Of a DNA stretch of 64,000 nucleotides, positions 42,845 through 51,295 are shown one piece after another (within the stretch, counting starts at the first letter, position 1; every line of letters starts with the position of its first letter). Below the pieces are notes generated by a model. The model made no database searches. It saw only the letters and a program-made list of their open reading frames with translations, and was not told where the DNA came from. Both the position numbers and the translations under genes were made by a program. Where the stretch lies: the NCBI GenBank assembly GCA_051984675.1, contig JBPYFK010000156.1, positions 7,782-71,781 on the forward strand. Reading direction: 5' to 3'. The DNA is from JBPYFK01 sp051984675. GTDB lineage: Bacteria > Actinomycetota > Actinomycetes > Mycobacteriales > Pseudonocardiaceae.

Positions 42845-43160
42845 GTGACGCGACCTCCTTGCCGGACTGCAATCGCGTTCCGGCAGAGTGCCGATTCGCT
42901 GATCACGTTGTCAAGCCCAGCCCTTCGCGTCGTTCCAACTAACGTTTGGCTTCGAGGTCCAGTGTGGACGACGATGTGATGCTTTGGTTTTCCGACTTTC
43001 TGCGCTGTCTCCGCGCGCCACGCTCGATTATCGGGGATGCGATATCGGGCTCGTTGATGCGAGCTTGAGACTACCGGGCGGGTTTTCGCCACGTGGTCTC
43101 GGTCTCATCGTGTACTGCTTAGGGTTCACGATCTGTTCCGCAAGATGAGGGGAGGAACCA
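42845..43160. promoter_or_regulatory. Divergent promoter region between the sulfation operon and the ketosynthase
   Basis: No gene is seen in about 316 bp. The region is visibly less GC-rich than its surroundings and includes the palindrome GTCCAGTGTGGAC (42957-42969). It must hold promoters for both directions; I could not identify a specific regulator site. Confidence 0.5.
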
Positions 43161-44342
43161 TTGTCCAGATTCGAGAACCCGGGCATCTGTGGCATTGGCG
43201 CGGTTACCGGCTATGGCACTGGTTGTGCCCCGTTATGGGATGGGCTCCTGGCGGGCAAGCCCGCTGCGCGACTGGAGCACGGCTATGGGCACGGCCGGGA
43301 CGAAGCCGCGTGGGTGGCCCGTGTGCCGGGGTCTTCGCTGCCGCGTACCACCTCTGGCGTGCGGGAACCGAGCCGGTTCGGCGCGGCGTTCCATGCCGCC
43401 GCGACCGAAGCCATCACCGATGCCCTGCGGCGCGGGTGGCAACCCGGTCGAACCGTCGGCCTGATCCACGCTGCCGTCCTCGGCGAAGTCGATCGGTGGG
43501 CGGACTTCCACATCGCGGGTCAGAAATGGCGAAAGCGGGACTATCTCGATCTGATGCCGTCCACGCCCGTTTCGAACCTGATGAAGGAATACGGATTCCA
43601 CGGTCCGTCCATGACCGTCTGCGCGATGTGCGCGTCCGGGGTCGCTGCCCTGCTCACCGCGAAAACCTGGATCGACACCGGGATCGTCGACGATGTCGTC
43701 ATTGTCGCCGCCGATCTCTCCGCCACTCCCGCCAATGTCGCGCATTTTCGTGATCTCGGTGTGGCGATCACTGACACCGAACCGTTGGACGCGTGCCGGC
43801 CGTTCCAGAACGGTTCTCGCGGTTTCATCCTCGGTGAGGCCGCCGCAGGGCTTGTCGTGTCCCGCCGTTCCCGCATGTCATACAGCTACGTACTCGGCGG
43901 CGCCATGAACCATGACGCGCACCATCCCATTTCCGTGGAACCCACTCTCACCCACGTGATGCGGTGTTTCGGCGACGCTTTGGACAACGCTGGTGTGTCC
44001 GCGGAGGAAATCCGCTATCACTACGCGCACGGTCCTGGCACGCCGCAATGCGACGACGCCGAGATCGCCGTCTTGGAGCGGTTCTTCCCGTCGAACACCC
44101 AGATCTTCTCCACGAAACAACTCACCGGGCACTGCCAGGGAGCCGCGGCCGCCCTCGAACTCGCGATCCACTGCCTGTGCCACGAGCACGGCATCGTTCC
44201 CGCCCCACCGGCGGTGGGAATCGGACATCCGCGGCTGCTCGCCGAGCATCGCAAGGTCGAGAGCGGCCTGACGATCAAATCGGCGCTGGGGATGGGCGGA
44301 CACAACGCTGCCGTCGTCCTCTCCCCGCCCTGCGGTGGATAG
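43161..44342 (+). CDS. Stand-alone beta-ketoacyl synthase
   Basis: TTG 43161 follows GGGGAGGA at 43150-43156; 393 aa. The thiolase-fold triad is complete but in unusual contexts: Cys157 in CAMCASGV (usually ACATG), His290 in YAHGPGTPQCDD (usually HGTGT) and His324 in KQLTGHCQGAAA. The whole length matches FabF-like condensing enzymes, though the sequence is divergent and there is no acyl carrier protein, malonyltransferase or ketoreductase in the window. Divergent from the PAPS operon; probably makes or modifies an acyl chain of a specialised product (inference). Confidence 0.75.
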   Translation: MSRFENPGICGIGAVTGYGTGCAPLWDGLLAGKPAARLEHGYGHGRDEAAWVARVPGSSLPRTTSGVREPSRFGAAFHAAATEAITDALRRGWQPGRTVGLIHAAVLGEVDRWADFHIAGQKWRKRDYLDLMPSTPVSNLMKEYGFHGPSMTVCAMCASGVAALLTAKTWIDTGIVDDVVIVAADLSATPANVAHFRDLGVAITDTEPLDACRPFQNGSRGFILGEAAAGLVVSRRSRMSYSYVLGGAMNHDAHHPISVEPTLTHVMRCFGDALDNAGVSAEEIRYHYAHGPGTPQCDDAEIAVLERFFPSNTQIFSTKQLTGHCQGAAAALELAIHCLCHEHGIVPAPPAVGIGHPRLLAEHRKVESGLTIKSALGMGGHNAAVVLSPPCGG

Positions 44343-44358
44343 CCGGAGAGGTTGAGCC

Positions 44359-44374
44359 GCCGTGCTCACACGGC
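44359..44374. terminator. Small hairpin between convergent genes
   Basis: GCCGTG-CTCA-CACGGC is a perfect 6-bp stem with a tetraloop, located between the ketosynthase stop and the converging DJ-1-like gene. It could act in both directions; no T tract. Confidence 0.4.
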
Positions 44375-44421
44375 AAGATGACCCTCTGCTCGAATACATC
44401 GATGATGGTCGGCCCCGCCGG

Positions 44422-45117
44422 TCAGCCCAGGGCCTTGAGGAACTCAGTGGCCAGTGGCGCGGACGAGGCCGGATTCTGCCCGGTGTACATGTTGCGGTCG
44501 ATGACGACGTTCGGTGCCCACGGCTCGCCCTCGGAGAAATCCGCGCCGAGGGCGATCAGCCGATCCTGCAGCAACCATGCCGCCTTGTCGGCGAAACCGG
44601 CCTGGGTTTCCTCGGCGTTGGTGAAGCCGGTCACCCGGTAGCCGGCGAACGGCGAGGTCGCGTCGGGACCTTCGGTGGCCAGCAGCGCGGCCGGCGCGTG
44701 GCAGACCACGCCCAGTGGCTTACCGGACGCCAGGGCCGCGGTGAGCAGCCCCGCGGAGTCGGCGTTGACCGCCAGGTCCTCCATCGGCCCGTGGCCGCCG
44801 GGGTAGAACACCGCCGAGTAGTCGGAGAGGTCGGCGTCCTCCAGCCTGATCGGGTTCCGCAGTTCGGTGGCCGACTCCAGCGCGCCCGCGATCGCGTCGG
44901 CTGCGTCCTGCCCGCCGTTGACCTCGGGCGCGAGGCTGGCCCGGTCCACAGTGGGCAGGGCACCGCCCGGGGTGGCCACGACCACGTCGTGGCCGGCGTC
45001 GGTGAAGATGCGGTAAGGGGCCACGAACTCTTCGGCCCAGTAGCCGGTGGGGTGCTTCGTGCCGTCCGCGAGCGTCCAGTAGTCGACACCGGTCATGACG
45101 AAAAGGATCTTTGCCAT
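44422..45117 (-). CDS. DJ-1/PfpI-family protein (Hsp31/glyoxalase-III type)
   Basis: ATG 45117 starts MAKILFVMTG; 231 aa. The nucleophile elbow is GVVCHAPAALL with the conserved cysteine at about residue 134, and the acidic residue is in YWAEEFVAP. FYPGGHGPMEDL is typical of class I Hsp31-like glutamine-amidotransferase-fold proteins, many of which deglycate or detoxify glyoxals without cofactor. Divergent from a LysR regulator that probably controls it. Confidence 0.8.
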   Translation of the reverse strand: MAKILFVMTGVDYWTLADGTKHPTGYWAEEFVAPYRIFTDAGHDVVVATPGGALPTVDRASLAPEVNGGQDAADAIAGALESATELRNPIRLEDADLSDYSAVFYPGGHGPMEDLAVNADSAGLLTAALASGKPLGVVCHAPAALLATEGPDATSPFAGYRVTGFTNAEETQAGFADKAAWLLQDRLIALGADFSEGEPWAPNVVIDRNMYTGQNPASSAPLATEFLKALG

Positions 45118-45224
45118 GGTTCCCATTCCTGCTGGTTGGGCTGACGATCTGTACGCGCTTTCGCCAGCGATGACGTCTCGACCGTAGGTCGCTTTGCCAT
45201 CGGATTGCCAATAGGCTCTTCACT

Positions 45225-46157
45225 ATGCCCCATAGGAATCCTGATGGGTTGGACGCCGTGGGCAGGACGCTCGATCTCACCCACCTGCAGACCTTCCTCG
45301 CGGTGCACCGGGCAGGGTCGTTCACCGCTGCCGCCCGGCTGCTGAGGCTGTCCCAACCGACGGTGACCAGCCAGGTGCGCTCGCTGGAGGAGCAGCTGGG
45401 GCGGCAGCTGTTCGAACGGCTGCCCCGAGGGGTGGCCGCGACGGCAGTGGCCGACGAGCTGGCAGGGCGAGTCGCCGGTCCGCTGGACGAGCTGGCGACC
45501 GTTGCCGCCGGCCCCGCCGAAACCGCCGCGCCCGCCCAACCCGTGCATCTGGCAGGACCGGCCGAGCTGCTGTGTCTGCGCGCGCTCCCAGCTCTGGCGC
45601 CGTTGGTGCAGCAGGGGCTGCAGCTGCGAGTCACGACCGGCCTGGCGGACGAGCTGCTGGAGGGCCTGCGGGCCGGGCAGTTCGACCTGGTTGTCTCCGC
45701 CATCCGGCCCCGGGGACGCGCCGTCGTCGCGGTCCCGCTCATGGACGAGGAGTTCGTGCTGGTCGCCGCACCGATCTGGGCTGAGGCCATCGGCGCCGTC
45801 GACCCGAACGACCCGTGTGCGCTGCACGACGTGCCGCTGGTCACCTACGCCGAGGACCTGCCCATCGCCCGCCGCTACTGGCGCCATGTCTTCCGCAAGC
45901 GCTTGACCGTCCAGCCCGCCGTCGTCGTGCCGGACCTGCGCGGAGTGCTGTCCGCGGTCGTGGCCGGAGCAGGGTTCACCGTCCTGCCGCGCTACCTGTG
46001 CCGCGCGGAACTGGAGTCCGGCCAGCTCGTGCCGCTGCTCGACCCGGACGATCCGCCCATCAACACCGGCTTCCTGGCCCAGCGCGCCGGCGCGACCGAA
46101 CGCCGGCACACGACCATGGTGCGCGAACGGCTACTCCAGCAGGCACGCACCTGGTGA
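45225..46157 (+). CDS. LysR-family regulator of the divergent DJ-1-like gene
   Basis: This 310-aa protein has the LysR winged helix (LQTFLAVHRAGSFTAAARLL, LSQPTVTSQVRSLEEQLGRQ) at residues about 17-75 and the PBP2-type effector domain. A start at GTG 45258 (VGRTLDLTHL) would also give a complete protein; neither start has a clear ribosome-binding site. The 107-bp intergenic region holds CCAATAGG and CCATAGG half-sites. The likely target is the DJ-1-like gene, in standard LysR arrangement. Confidence 0.82.
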   Translation: MPHRNPDGLDAVGRTLDLTHLQTFLAVHRAGSFTAAARLLRLSQPTVTSQVRSLEEQLGRQLFERLPRGVAATAVADELAGRVAGPLDELATVAAGPAETAAPAQPVHLAGPAELLCLRALPALAPLVQQGLQLRVTTGLADELLEGLRAGQFDLVVSAIRPRGRAVVAVPLMDEEFVLVAAPIWAEAIGAVDPNDPCALHDVPLVTYAEDLPIARRYWRHVFRKRLTVQPAVVVPDLRGVLSAVVAGAGFTVLPRYLCRAELESGQLVPLLDPDDPPINTGFLAQRAGATERRHTTMVRERLLQQARTW

Positions 46158-46161
46158 CGTG

Positions 46162-47655
46162 CTAGACGCCCGCCGATTCCGTCGTGGACGATCCTGCCGT
46201 GACCCGGGAGAAGCGGATTCCTTTGTCCGCCACCGGCCCGTGCCGCAACAGGATCACGTCCTTGGGATAGTTCTGGTAGAGCCGCCACGGCGCCTCAGGC
46301 CCCTGCTTCGGCAGTTTGTCGAGGCTGCGCAGCACGTAGCCCGCCTTGAGATCGAGGAACGGTTCCGCTGGCTGAGAGCCGGGTGGCGCCAGCGGAGTGC
46401 ACTGCTGATATCCCCGCGCATCCATGTGATTGAGTAACCGGCAGACGTACTGGCTGACCAGATCGCCCTTGAGCGTCCAGGAAGCGTTCGTGTAGCCGAT
46501 GGTGAGGGCGAAGTTCGGTACGCCCGAGAGCATCATCCCCTTGTAGGCCACTGTCTGGGCAATGTCGACGTCGTCCCCGTCGACGGCCAGCGACATGCCG
46601 CCGATCGGCAGCAGGTTCAGGCCGGTCGCGGTGACGATGATGTCGGCGTCTAGCTGCCGGCCCGACGCCAGCCGGATGCCGTTCTCGGTGAACGTGTCGA
46701 TCCGGTCCGTGACCAGGGAGGCTCGGCCGCGCCGCACCGACGTGAACAGGTCGCCGTCCGGGACGAGGCAAAGCCGCTGGTCCCACGGGTCGTAGTCCGG
46801 CTTGAAGTGGGTGTCGACGTCGAATCCCGGGGGCAGTTGGCGCCGGGCGCCCAAGCGCAGCAACTTCTTCATCAGCGTGGGCCGCCGACGGCTGAGCTGA
46901 AACACCGCCATGCTCACCAGCACGTTCTTCCAGCGCGCGGCGGGATAGGCGAGCCTGTCCGGCAGGACCCGGCGCAGCAGGTCCGCGATCGGATCGGTGG
47001 ACGGCAGCGACAGCACGTAGCTCGGTGATCGCTGCAGCATCGTGACGTGCGCGGCTTGCTGCGCCATCGCCGGCACCAGCGTGACCGCCGTGGCGCCACT
47101 GCCGATGACGACGACCCGCTTGCCCGCATAGTCCAGGTCCTCATCCCAGTGCTGCGGGTGCACGATCGTCCCGGTGAACCGGTCGGAGCCCGGGAAGGTG
47201 GGTGAGTAGCCCTCGTCGTAGCGGTAGTAACCGGAGCAGACGAACAGGAACCCGCAGGTCATCCGCACGGTCTCGGCGGTGTCGGTGCGCTCGACGTGCA
47301 CCGTCCAGCGTGCCTGCTCACTCGACCACTCGGCCCGCACCACCCGGTGCTGGTACCGGATCCGGTGGTCCACGCCGTGTTCGCGGGCGGTCCGCCGGAT
47401 GTACTCGCGGATGGACGGCCCGTCCGCGATCGCCTTGGCCTCGGTCCACGGTTGGAACGAGTACCCCAGCGTGAACATGTCCGAGTCCGACCGGATTCCG
47501 GGATAGCGGAACAGGTCCCACGTTCCGCCCATGGCCTCCCGCGCCTCCAGGATCGCGAAACTCTTGCCCGGACACCGGTTCCGCAGGTGGCAGGCCGCAC
47601 CGATACCCGAAAGGCCGGCGCCGACGATCAGGACATCGACATGCTCCAGCGACAT
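46162..47655 (-). CDS. EthA-like FAD-dependent Baeyer-Villiger monooxygenase
   Basis: ATG 47655 behind GGAGGGG gives 497 aa. The protein follows mycobacterial EthA along its whole length: GAGLSGIGAACHL (FAD motif), MGGTWDLFRYPGIRSDSDM, FLFVCSGYYRYDEGYSP, HPQHWDEDLDYAGKRVVVIG, GSGATAVTLVPAM (NADPH motif), WDQRLCLVPDGDLF and YKGMMLSGVPNFALTIGYTN. EthA converts ketones to esters and activates ethionamide. No EthR-type TetR lies beside it. The physiological ketone is unknown. Confidence 0.9.
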   Translation of the reverse strand: MSLEHVDVLIVGAGLSGIGAACHLRNRCPGKSFAILEAREAMGGTWDLFRYPGIRSDSDMFTLGYSFQPWTEAKAIADGPSIREYIRRTAREHGVDHRIRYQHRVVRAEWSSEQARWTVHVERTDTAETVRMTCGFLFVCSGYYRYDEGYSPTFPGSDRFTGTIVHPQHWDEDLDYAGKRVVVIGSGATAVTLVPAMAQQAAHVTMLQRSPSYVLSLPSTDPIADLLRRVLPDRLAYPAARWKNVLVSMAVFQLSRRRPTLMKKLLRLGARRQLPPGFDVDTHFKPDYDPWDQRLCLVPDGDLFTSVRRGRASLVTDRIDTFTENGIRLASGRQLDADIIVTATGLNLLPIGGMSLAVDGDDVDIAQTVAYKGMMLSGVPNFALTIGYTNASWTLKGDLVSQYVCRLLNHMDARGYQQCTPLAPPGSQPAEPFLDLKAGYVLRSLDKLPKQGPEAPWRLYQNYPKDVILLRHGPVADKGIRFSRVTAGSSTTESAGV

Positions 47656-47678
47656 GTTCCCCTCCGTCTCCCCGGTGA

Positions 47679-48659
47679 TCAGGACCCAAAATAGCCGCGC
47701 GGGTTGTCCACCAGCATCGTGTTGATCTGCTTGTCGGTGACCCCGTTCGCGCGGAGATAAGGCAGGACGTCCTGCTCGATGTGCAGGTAGTGCCACTGCG
47801 GCAGGAACGCCATCACTTCGGGGGCGATCCAGTCGATGTAGCAGGCGGCGTCGTGCGCGAGCACCATGCTCTCCGCGAAGCCGCGCCGGCACATTTCCAC
47901 CACGATGTCCGCCCGCGCCTCGAACGTCGTGTCCAGGTTGATCCCGAAGCGGTCCATACCCAGCACGAAACCGGCTTCCGCGAGCTCGCTGAGGTGGTCG
48001 GCGTCGGTGGTGTCGCCGCTGTGGCCGAGCACGACGCGACGCGGGTCGACGCCCTCCTCGTCGCAGAGCACGCGCTTGACCTCCAGCCCGCTCTTCGACC
48101 CGGGGTGGGTGTGCACGGTGATGGGTGTTCCCGTCCGCAGGTGCGTCTTCGCCACCGCCCGCATGATCCGCTCAACCCCGGAGGTCATGCCCTGGCTGTC
48201 GATCGCGCACTTCAGCAGCCCCGCCCGCACGCCGGTACCGGCGATGCCCTCGGTGATGTCCCGGACGAACATGTCCACCATCGGGTCCGGTACTTCCGTG
48301 CCGACGGCCTCGTTGAGCGCCGGGCCTCGGTAGCGGAAGAAGAACGGCACGTCGTCGTAGGTGTAGCAGCCGGTCGCGACGATGATGTTGAGGTCCGGTA
48401 CCTGCTCGGCGACCCGTTGGATTCGCGGGATGTACCGGCCGAGACCGACAACCGTGGGGTCGACGATCGTGCGCACACCCTGCTCGGACAGCGCGGTGAG
48501 CTTCTGGACGGCATCGGCCACCCGCGCCTCCTCGTCACCCCACTCGTCCGGGTAGTTCTGTTGCACGTCGGCGGTGAGCACGAAGATGTGTTCGTGCATG
48601 TAGGTGCGGCCGAGGTCGTCGGTGTCGATGGGTCCGCGAACGGTCGGGATCTGCGTCAA
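47679..48659 (-). CDS. Phosphotriesterase-family hydrolase (lactonase type)
   Basis: TTG 48659 is used since TTGGAGG lies 7 nt before it; 326 aa. The metal ligands are visible: His22 and His24 (MHEHIF), the bridging lysine in GLLKCAID, HTHPGS, LGHSGDTTD and LAHDAACYIDW with the last aspartate. Members hydrolyse lactones (including acyl-homoserine lactones) or phosphotriesters. It lies 23 bp after the acyl-CoA ligase and 23 bp before the Baeyer-Villiger monooxygenase. The order ligase, lactonase, monooxygenase suggests that a ketone is oxidised to a lactone, opened, and activated with CoA. Confidence 0.82.
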   Translation of the reverse strand: MTQIPTVRGPIDTDDLGRTYMHEHIFVLTADVQQNYPDEWGDEEARVADAVQKLTALSEQGVRTIVDPTVVGLGRYIPRIQRVAEQVPDLNIIVATGCYTYDDVPFFFRYRGPALNEAVGTEVPDPMVDMFVRDITEGIAGTGVRAGLLKCAIDSQGMTSGVERIMRAVAKTHLRTGTPITVHTHPGSKSGLEVKRVLCDEEGVDPRRVVLGHSGDTTDADHLSELAEAGFVLGMDRFGINLDTTFEARADIVVEMCRRGFAESMVLAHDAACYIDWIAPEVMAFLPQWHYLHIEQDVLPYLRANGVTDKQINTMLVDNPRGYFGS

Positions 48660-48687
48660 TGGAGTACCTCCAACCGGTTGAGGGGGG

Positions 48688-50205
48688 TCAGGCTCTGCGC
48701 AGTTCGCGCTTGAGGATCTTGCCGGTCGGCCCCTTGGGAAGCTCGTCGAGAATCCGCACCACGCGCGGGTACTTGTAGGCGGCCAGGCGCTGTTTGGCGA
48801 AAGCGATGATGTCGTCGGGGACGGCGCTCGCATCGGGTTTGAGCGCGACGACGGCCACGACTTCCTCCCCGAGCCTGCCGTCGGGTTCACCGATGACCGC
48901 GGCTTCCGCGACGGCCGGATGCTCGTAGAGCGTCTCCTCCACTTCCCTCGGGTAGACGTTGTAACCGCCACGGATCACGAGATCCTTCTTCCGGTCCACA
49001 ATGTAGAGATAGCCGTCGTCGTCGGCGTAGGCCAGATCGCCGGTGAAGAACCAGCCGTCGCGCAGCACCTCCGCCGTCGCTTCGGGCTTGTTGTAGTAGC
49101 CCTTCATGATGTTGTGCCCGCGGATCGCGATCTCGCCGACCTTGTCGGGTGGCAACTCGTCGCCCTGGTCGTCGACGATCTTGACCTGCACGCCCCAGAT
49201 CGGCTTGCCGATCGACAGCACCCGCCGCTGCTCGGCGCTGATATTGAAGGTCGTCGTGCTTGCGCTTTCCGACAGCCCGTAGCCTTCGAGGATCACGCAC
49301 CCCGGGAACCGGTGCTCGAACGCGCGGATGACCTCGCCGGGCATCGCCGCGCCGCCGGAGACACCTACCCGCAGCGACGACAGGTCACGGCCATCGGTGT
49401 CGGCCTCCAGCAGCGCGAAGTACATCGTCGGTACTCCGGCGAAGATCGTGCAGCGGTGCTTGTCGATCGCGTCGAGGACGTCCTGTGCCTCGAATCGCGG
49501 TACCAGGACCATGGACCCGCCGTAGCGCACGGTCAGGTTCAGCACGCTCGACAGACCGAAGACGTGGAACAGCGGGAGCACGGCCACGCCGACGTCGTCG
49601 TCGCGGTAGCCGAAAAGCTCGCCGCCGACCGTGCAGTTCATGAACAGCTGGAAGTGGGTGAGTTCGGCTCCCTTGGGCTTACCCGTGGTGCCGCTGGTGT
49701 AGAGCAGTACCGCCGTCTCGTCGCTGGGCAGCGCGACGATGTCGCGGGTGTCCTCGGCTGCGTACAGCTCGTCGTACGGTCTCGTCCCCGCCGGGCGTTG
49801 GTCACTTCCCGGCGCGGTCACCACGTACGTCGGCACGCCACCGGCCTGTTGCGCGCCCTCGCACGCTTCCCCGGCGAACAGCTCGTAGGTGATCAGCAGC
49901 CTCGCCTCGCTGTCCGCGAGGTGGTAGGCCATCTCACCCGCGCGCAGCAGCGGGTTCAGCGGCACGGCGACCAGACCTGCCTTGAGGGCGCCGAAGTAGG
50001 TGAACACGAACTGGGGGATGTTCGGCAACTGCACCGCGACCTTGTCGCCCCGGCGCAGTCCCAGTGCCAGCAGGCTCGCGGCGACGCGGCCGGACATCTC
50101 GTCGACCTGCGCGTAGCTCAGGGACAGCTCGTCGAGGTGCAGGAGTGGCTTCTCCGGGGCGGCCAGGGCTGATTCCCGCAGCATGGTGGCGAGGTTGAAA
50201 CTCAC
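48688..50205 (-). CDS. fadD: Acyl-CoA synthetase (FadD type)
   Basis: GTG 50205 with GAGGAG 6 nt upstream gives 505 aa. ANL motifs are LLYTSGTTGKPKGAELTH (A3), EGYGLSESASTTTFN (A5), GDLAYADDDGYLYIVDRKKD (A7-A8) and LPKGPTGKILKREL with the C-terminal lysine. It activates a fatty acid or similar carboxylate to its CoA ester. First gene of a three-gene operon with the lactonase and EthA-like monooxygenase. Confidence 0.88.
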   Translation of the reverse strand: MSFNLATMLRESALAAPEKPLLHLDELSLSYAQVDEMSGRVAASLLALGLRRGDKVAVQLPNIPQFVFTYFGALKAGLVAVPLNPLLRAGEMAYHLADSEARLLITYELFAGEACEGAQQAGGVPTYVVTAPGSDQRPAGTRPYDELYAAEDTRDIVALPSDETAVLLYTSGTTGKPKGAELTHFQLFMNCTVGGELFGYRDDDVGVAVLPLFHVFGLSSVLNLTVRYGGSMVLVPRFEAQDVLDAIDKHRCTIFAGVPTMYFALLEADTDGRDLSSLRVGVSGGAAMPGEVIRAFEHRFPGCVILEGYGLSESASTTTFNISAEQRRVLSIGKPIWGVQVKIVDDQGDELPPDKVGEIAIRGHNIMKGYYNKPEATAEVLRDGWFFTGDLAYADDDGYLYIVDRKKDLVIRGGYNVYPREVEETLYEHPAVAEAAVIGEPDGRLGEEVVAVVALKPDASAVPDDIIAFAKQRLAAYKYPRVVRILDELPKGPTGKILKRELRRA

Positions 50206-50362
50206 GACGACTCCTCGACTGCCGAAGTGGCCCGATCCGAGTGGCCCAGATCATAATGACGGGCACCATACCGGCCAGTCGGTACGAACGTCTAGTGCTT
50301 GACGGCGAGATGCGGGGCGGCAATCCTGGCCACTGCTTACCTGCTCGACCCCGGTTTCTACC

Positions 50363-50375
50363 GTCCTTAGTGGAC
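50363..50375. repeat. GTCC-N5-GGAC palindrome
   Basis: GTCCTTAGTGGAC is an intergenic copy of the dispersed 13-bp palindrome discussed in the findings. It is 40 bp upstream of the hydrolase start and could also be an operator. Confidence 0.35.
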
Positions 50376-50415
50376 ATTCGCCGTGAGTGTGGACAGCGGC
50401 GGGAAGGGTTGTGGT

Positions 50416-51231
50416 GTGGCCGAGTCACAGGAATGGACCTACCACGGGCACGCTGGCGCGCTGAGCGCGCGGACCTGGCCCCGTCCCGATGCCCGCTATA
50501 CCGCGTTGCTGTGCCACGGCTACGGTGAGCACATCGGGCGTTACGAGCACGTGGCCGAGGCGCTGGTGCGCTCGGGCGCGGTCGTGCACGGAGTCGATCA
50601 CGTCGGCCACGGCAGGAGCGCGGGCGAGCGCGTGCTCATCAGCGACTTCGAGCCGGTGGTCGCCGACTTCCACCTCCTCGCCGAGCACGCCCGCGAGAGC
50701 GCAACGGACACCCTGCCCGTGGTGCTCATCGGGCACTCCATGGGCGGCATGATCGCCACCCGCTATGCCCAGCGCTACCGCGGCGAACTGGCCGCGCTCG
50801 TGCTTTCCGGTCCAGTCCTGGGCCGCTGGGAAGCGGCCGCCAGCCTGCTGGAGTTGGACGAGATCCCGGACATCCCCATCGACCCCGCCACGCTGTCCCG
50901 TGACCCGGCGGTGGGGCTCGCCTACGAACAGGACCCGCTGGTCTGGCACGGAAAGTTCCAGCGCCCCACGCTCGAAGCCCTGCTCACCTGCATCGATCGG
51001 ATCAGCGCGAGCGGTGGCCTCGGCGACCTGCCCACGCTGTGGCTGCACGGCGAGGACGACCCGCTGGTGCCTCTCGACGGCACGCGGGAGGGCATCGACT
51101 CGATCCGTGGCACGCGGTTCGAGTACAAGCTCTACCCGGGGGCACGTCACGAGATATTCAATGAGACCAACCGCGAGGAGGTGCTCGGCGATGTCGTAGC
51201 GTTCGCCCGCAAGGTCCTCGACGGACAATGA
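50416..51231 (+). CDS. Monoacylglycerol-lipase-like alpha/beta hydrolase
   Basis: GTG 50416 follows GGGAAGGG at good spacing; 271 aa (a GTG at 50383 would add 11 residues). Signatures are HGYGEHIGRYEHVAEALVRS (oxyanion strand), HGVDHVGHGRSAGERV, GHSMGGMIATRYAQR with the nucleophile serine at about residue 111, LHGEDDPLVPLDGTRE with the aspartate and GARHEIFNE with the histidine. The family cleaves monoacylglycerols and related esters. Its last codons belong to a 27-bp tandem duplication. Confidence 0.88.
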   Translation: MAESQEWTYHGHAGALSARTWPRPDARYTALLCHGYGEHIGRYEHVAEALVRSGAVVHGVDHVGHGRSAGERVLISDFEPVVADFHLLAEHARESATDTLPVVLIGHSMGGMIATRYAQRYRGELAALVLSGPVLGRWEAAASLLELDEIPDIPIDPATLSRDPAVGLAYEQDPLVWHGKFQRPTLEALLTCIDRISASGGLGDLPTLWLHGEDDPLVPLDGTREGIDSIRGTRFEYKLYPGARHEIFNETNREEVLGDVVAFARKVLDGQ

Positions 51232-51267
51232 CACGCATGTGTCCTCGACAGACAATGACACGCACGT
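51214..51267 (+). repeat. 27-bp tandem duplication over the lipase stop codon
   Basis: Copy 1 (51214-51240) starts GTCCTCGACGGACAATGA and includes the stop codon of the hydrolase; copy 2 (51241-51267) follows at once with 25 of 27 identical bases. The copies are in phase (27 bp = 9 codons), so read-through would repeat the C-terminus. Confidence 0.9.
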
Positions 51268-51295
51268 GCCGTGACACGCAGGCATAGGGGGCACG

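Noticed and set aside
43161..44342. Ketosynthase considered as part of a type II PKS or FAS cluster
   Set aside because: No acyl carrier protein, chain-length factor, malonyltransferase or ketoreductase is nearby, so only a stand-alone enzyme can be supported.
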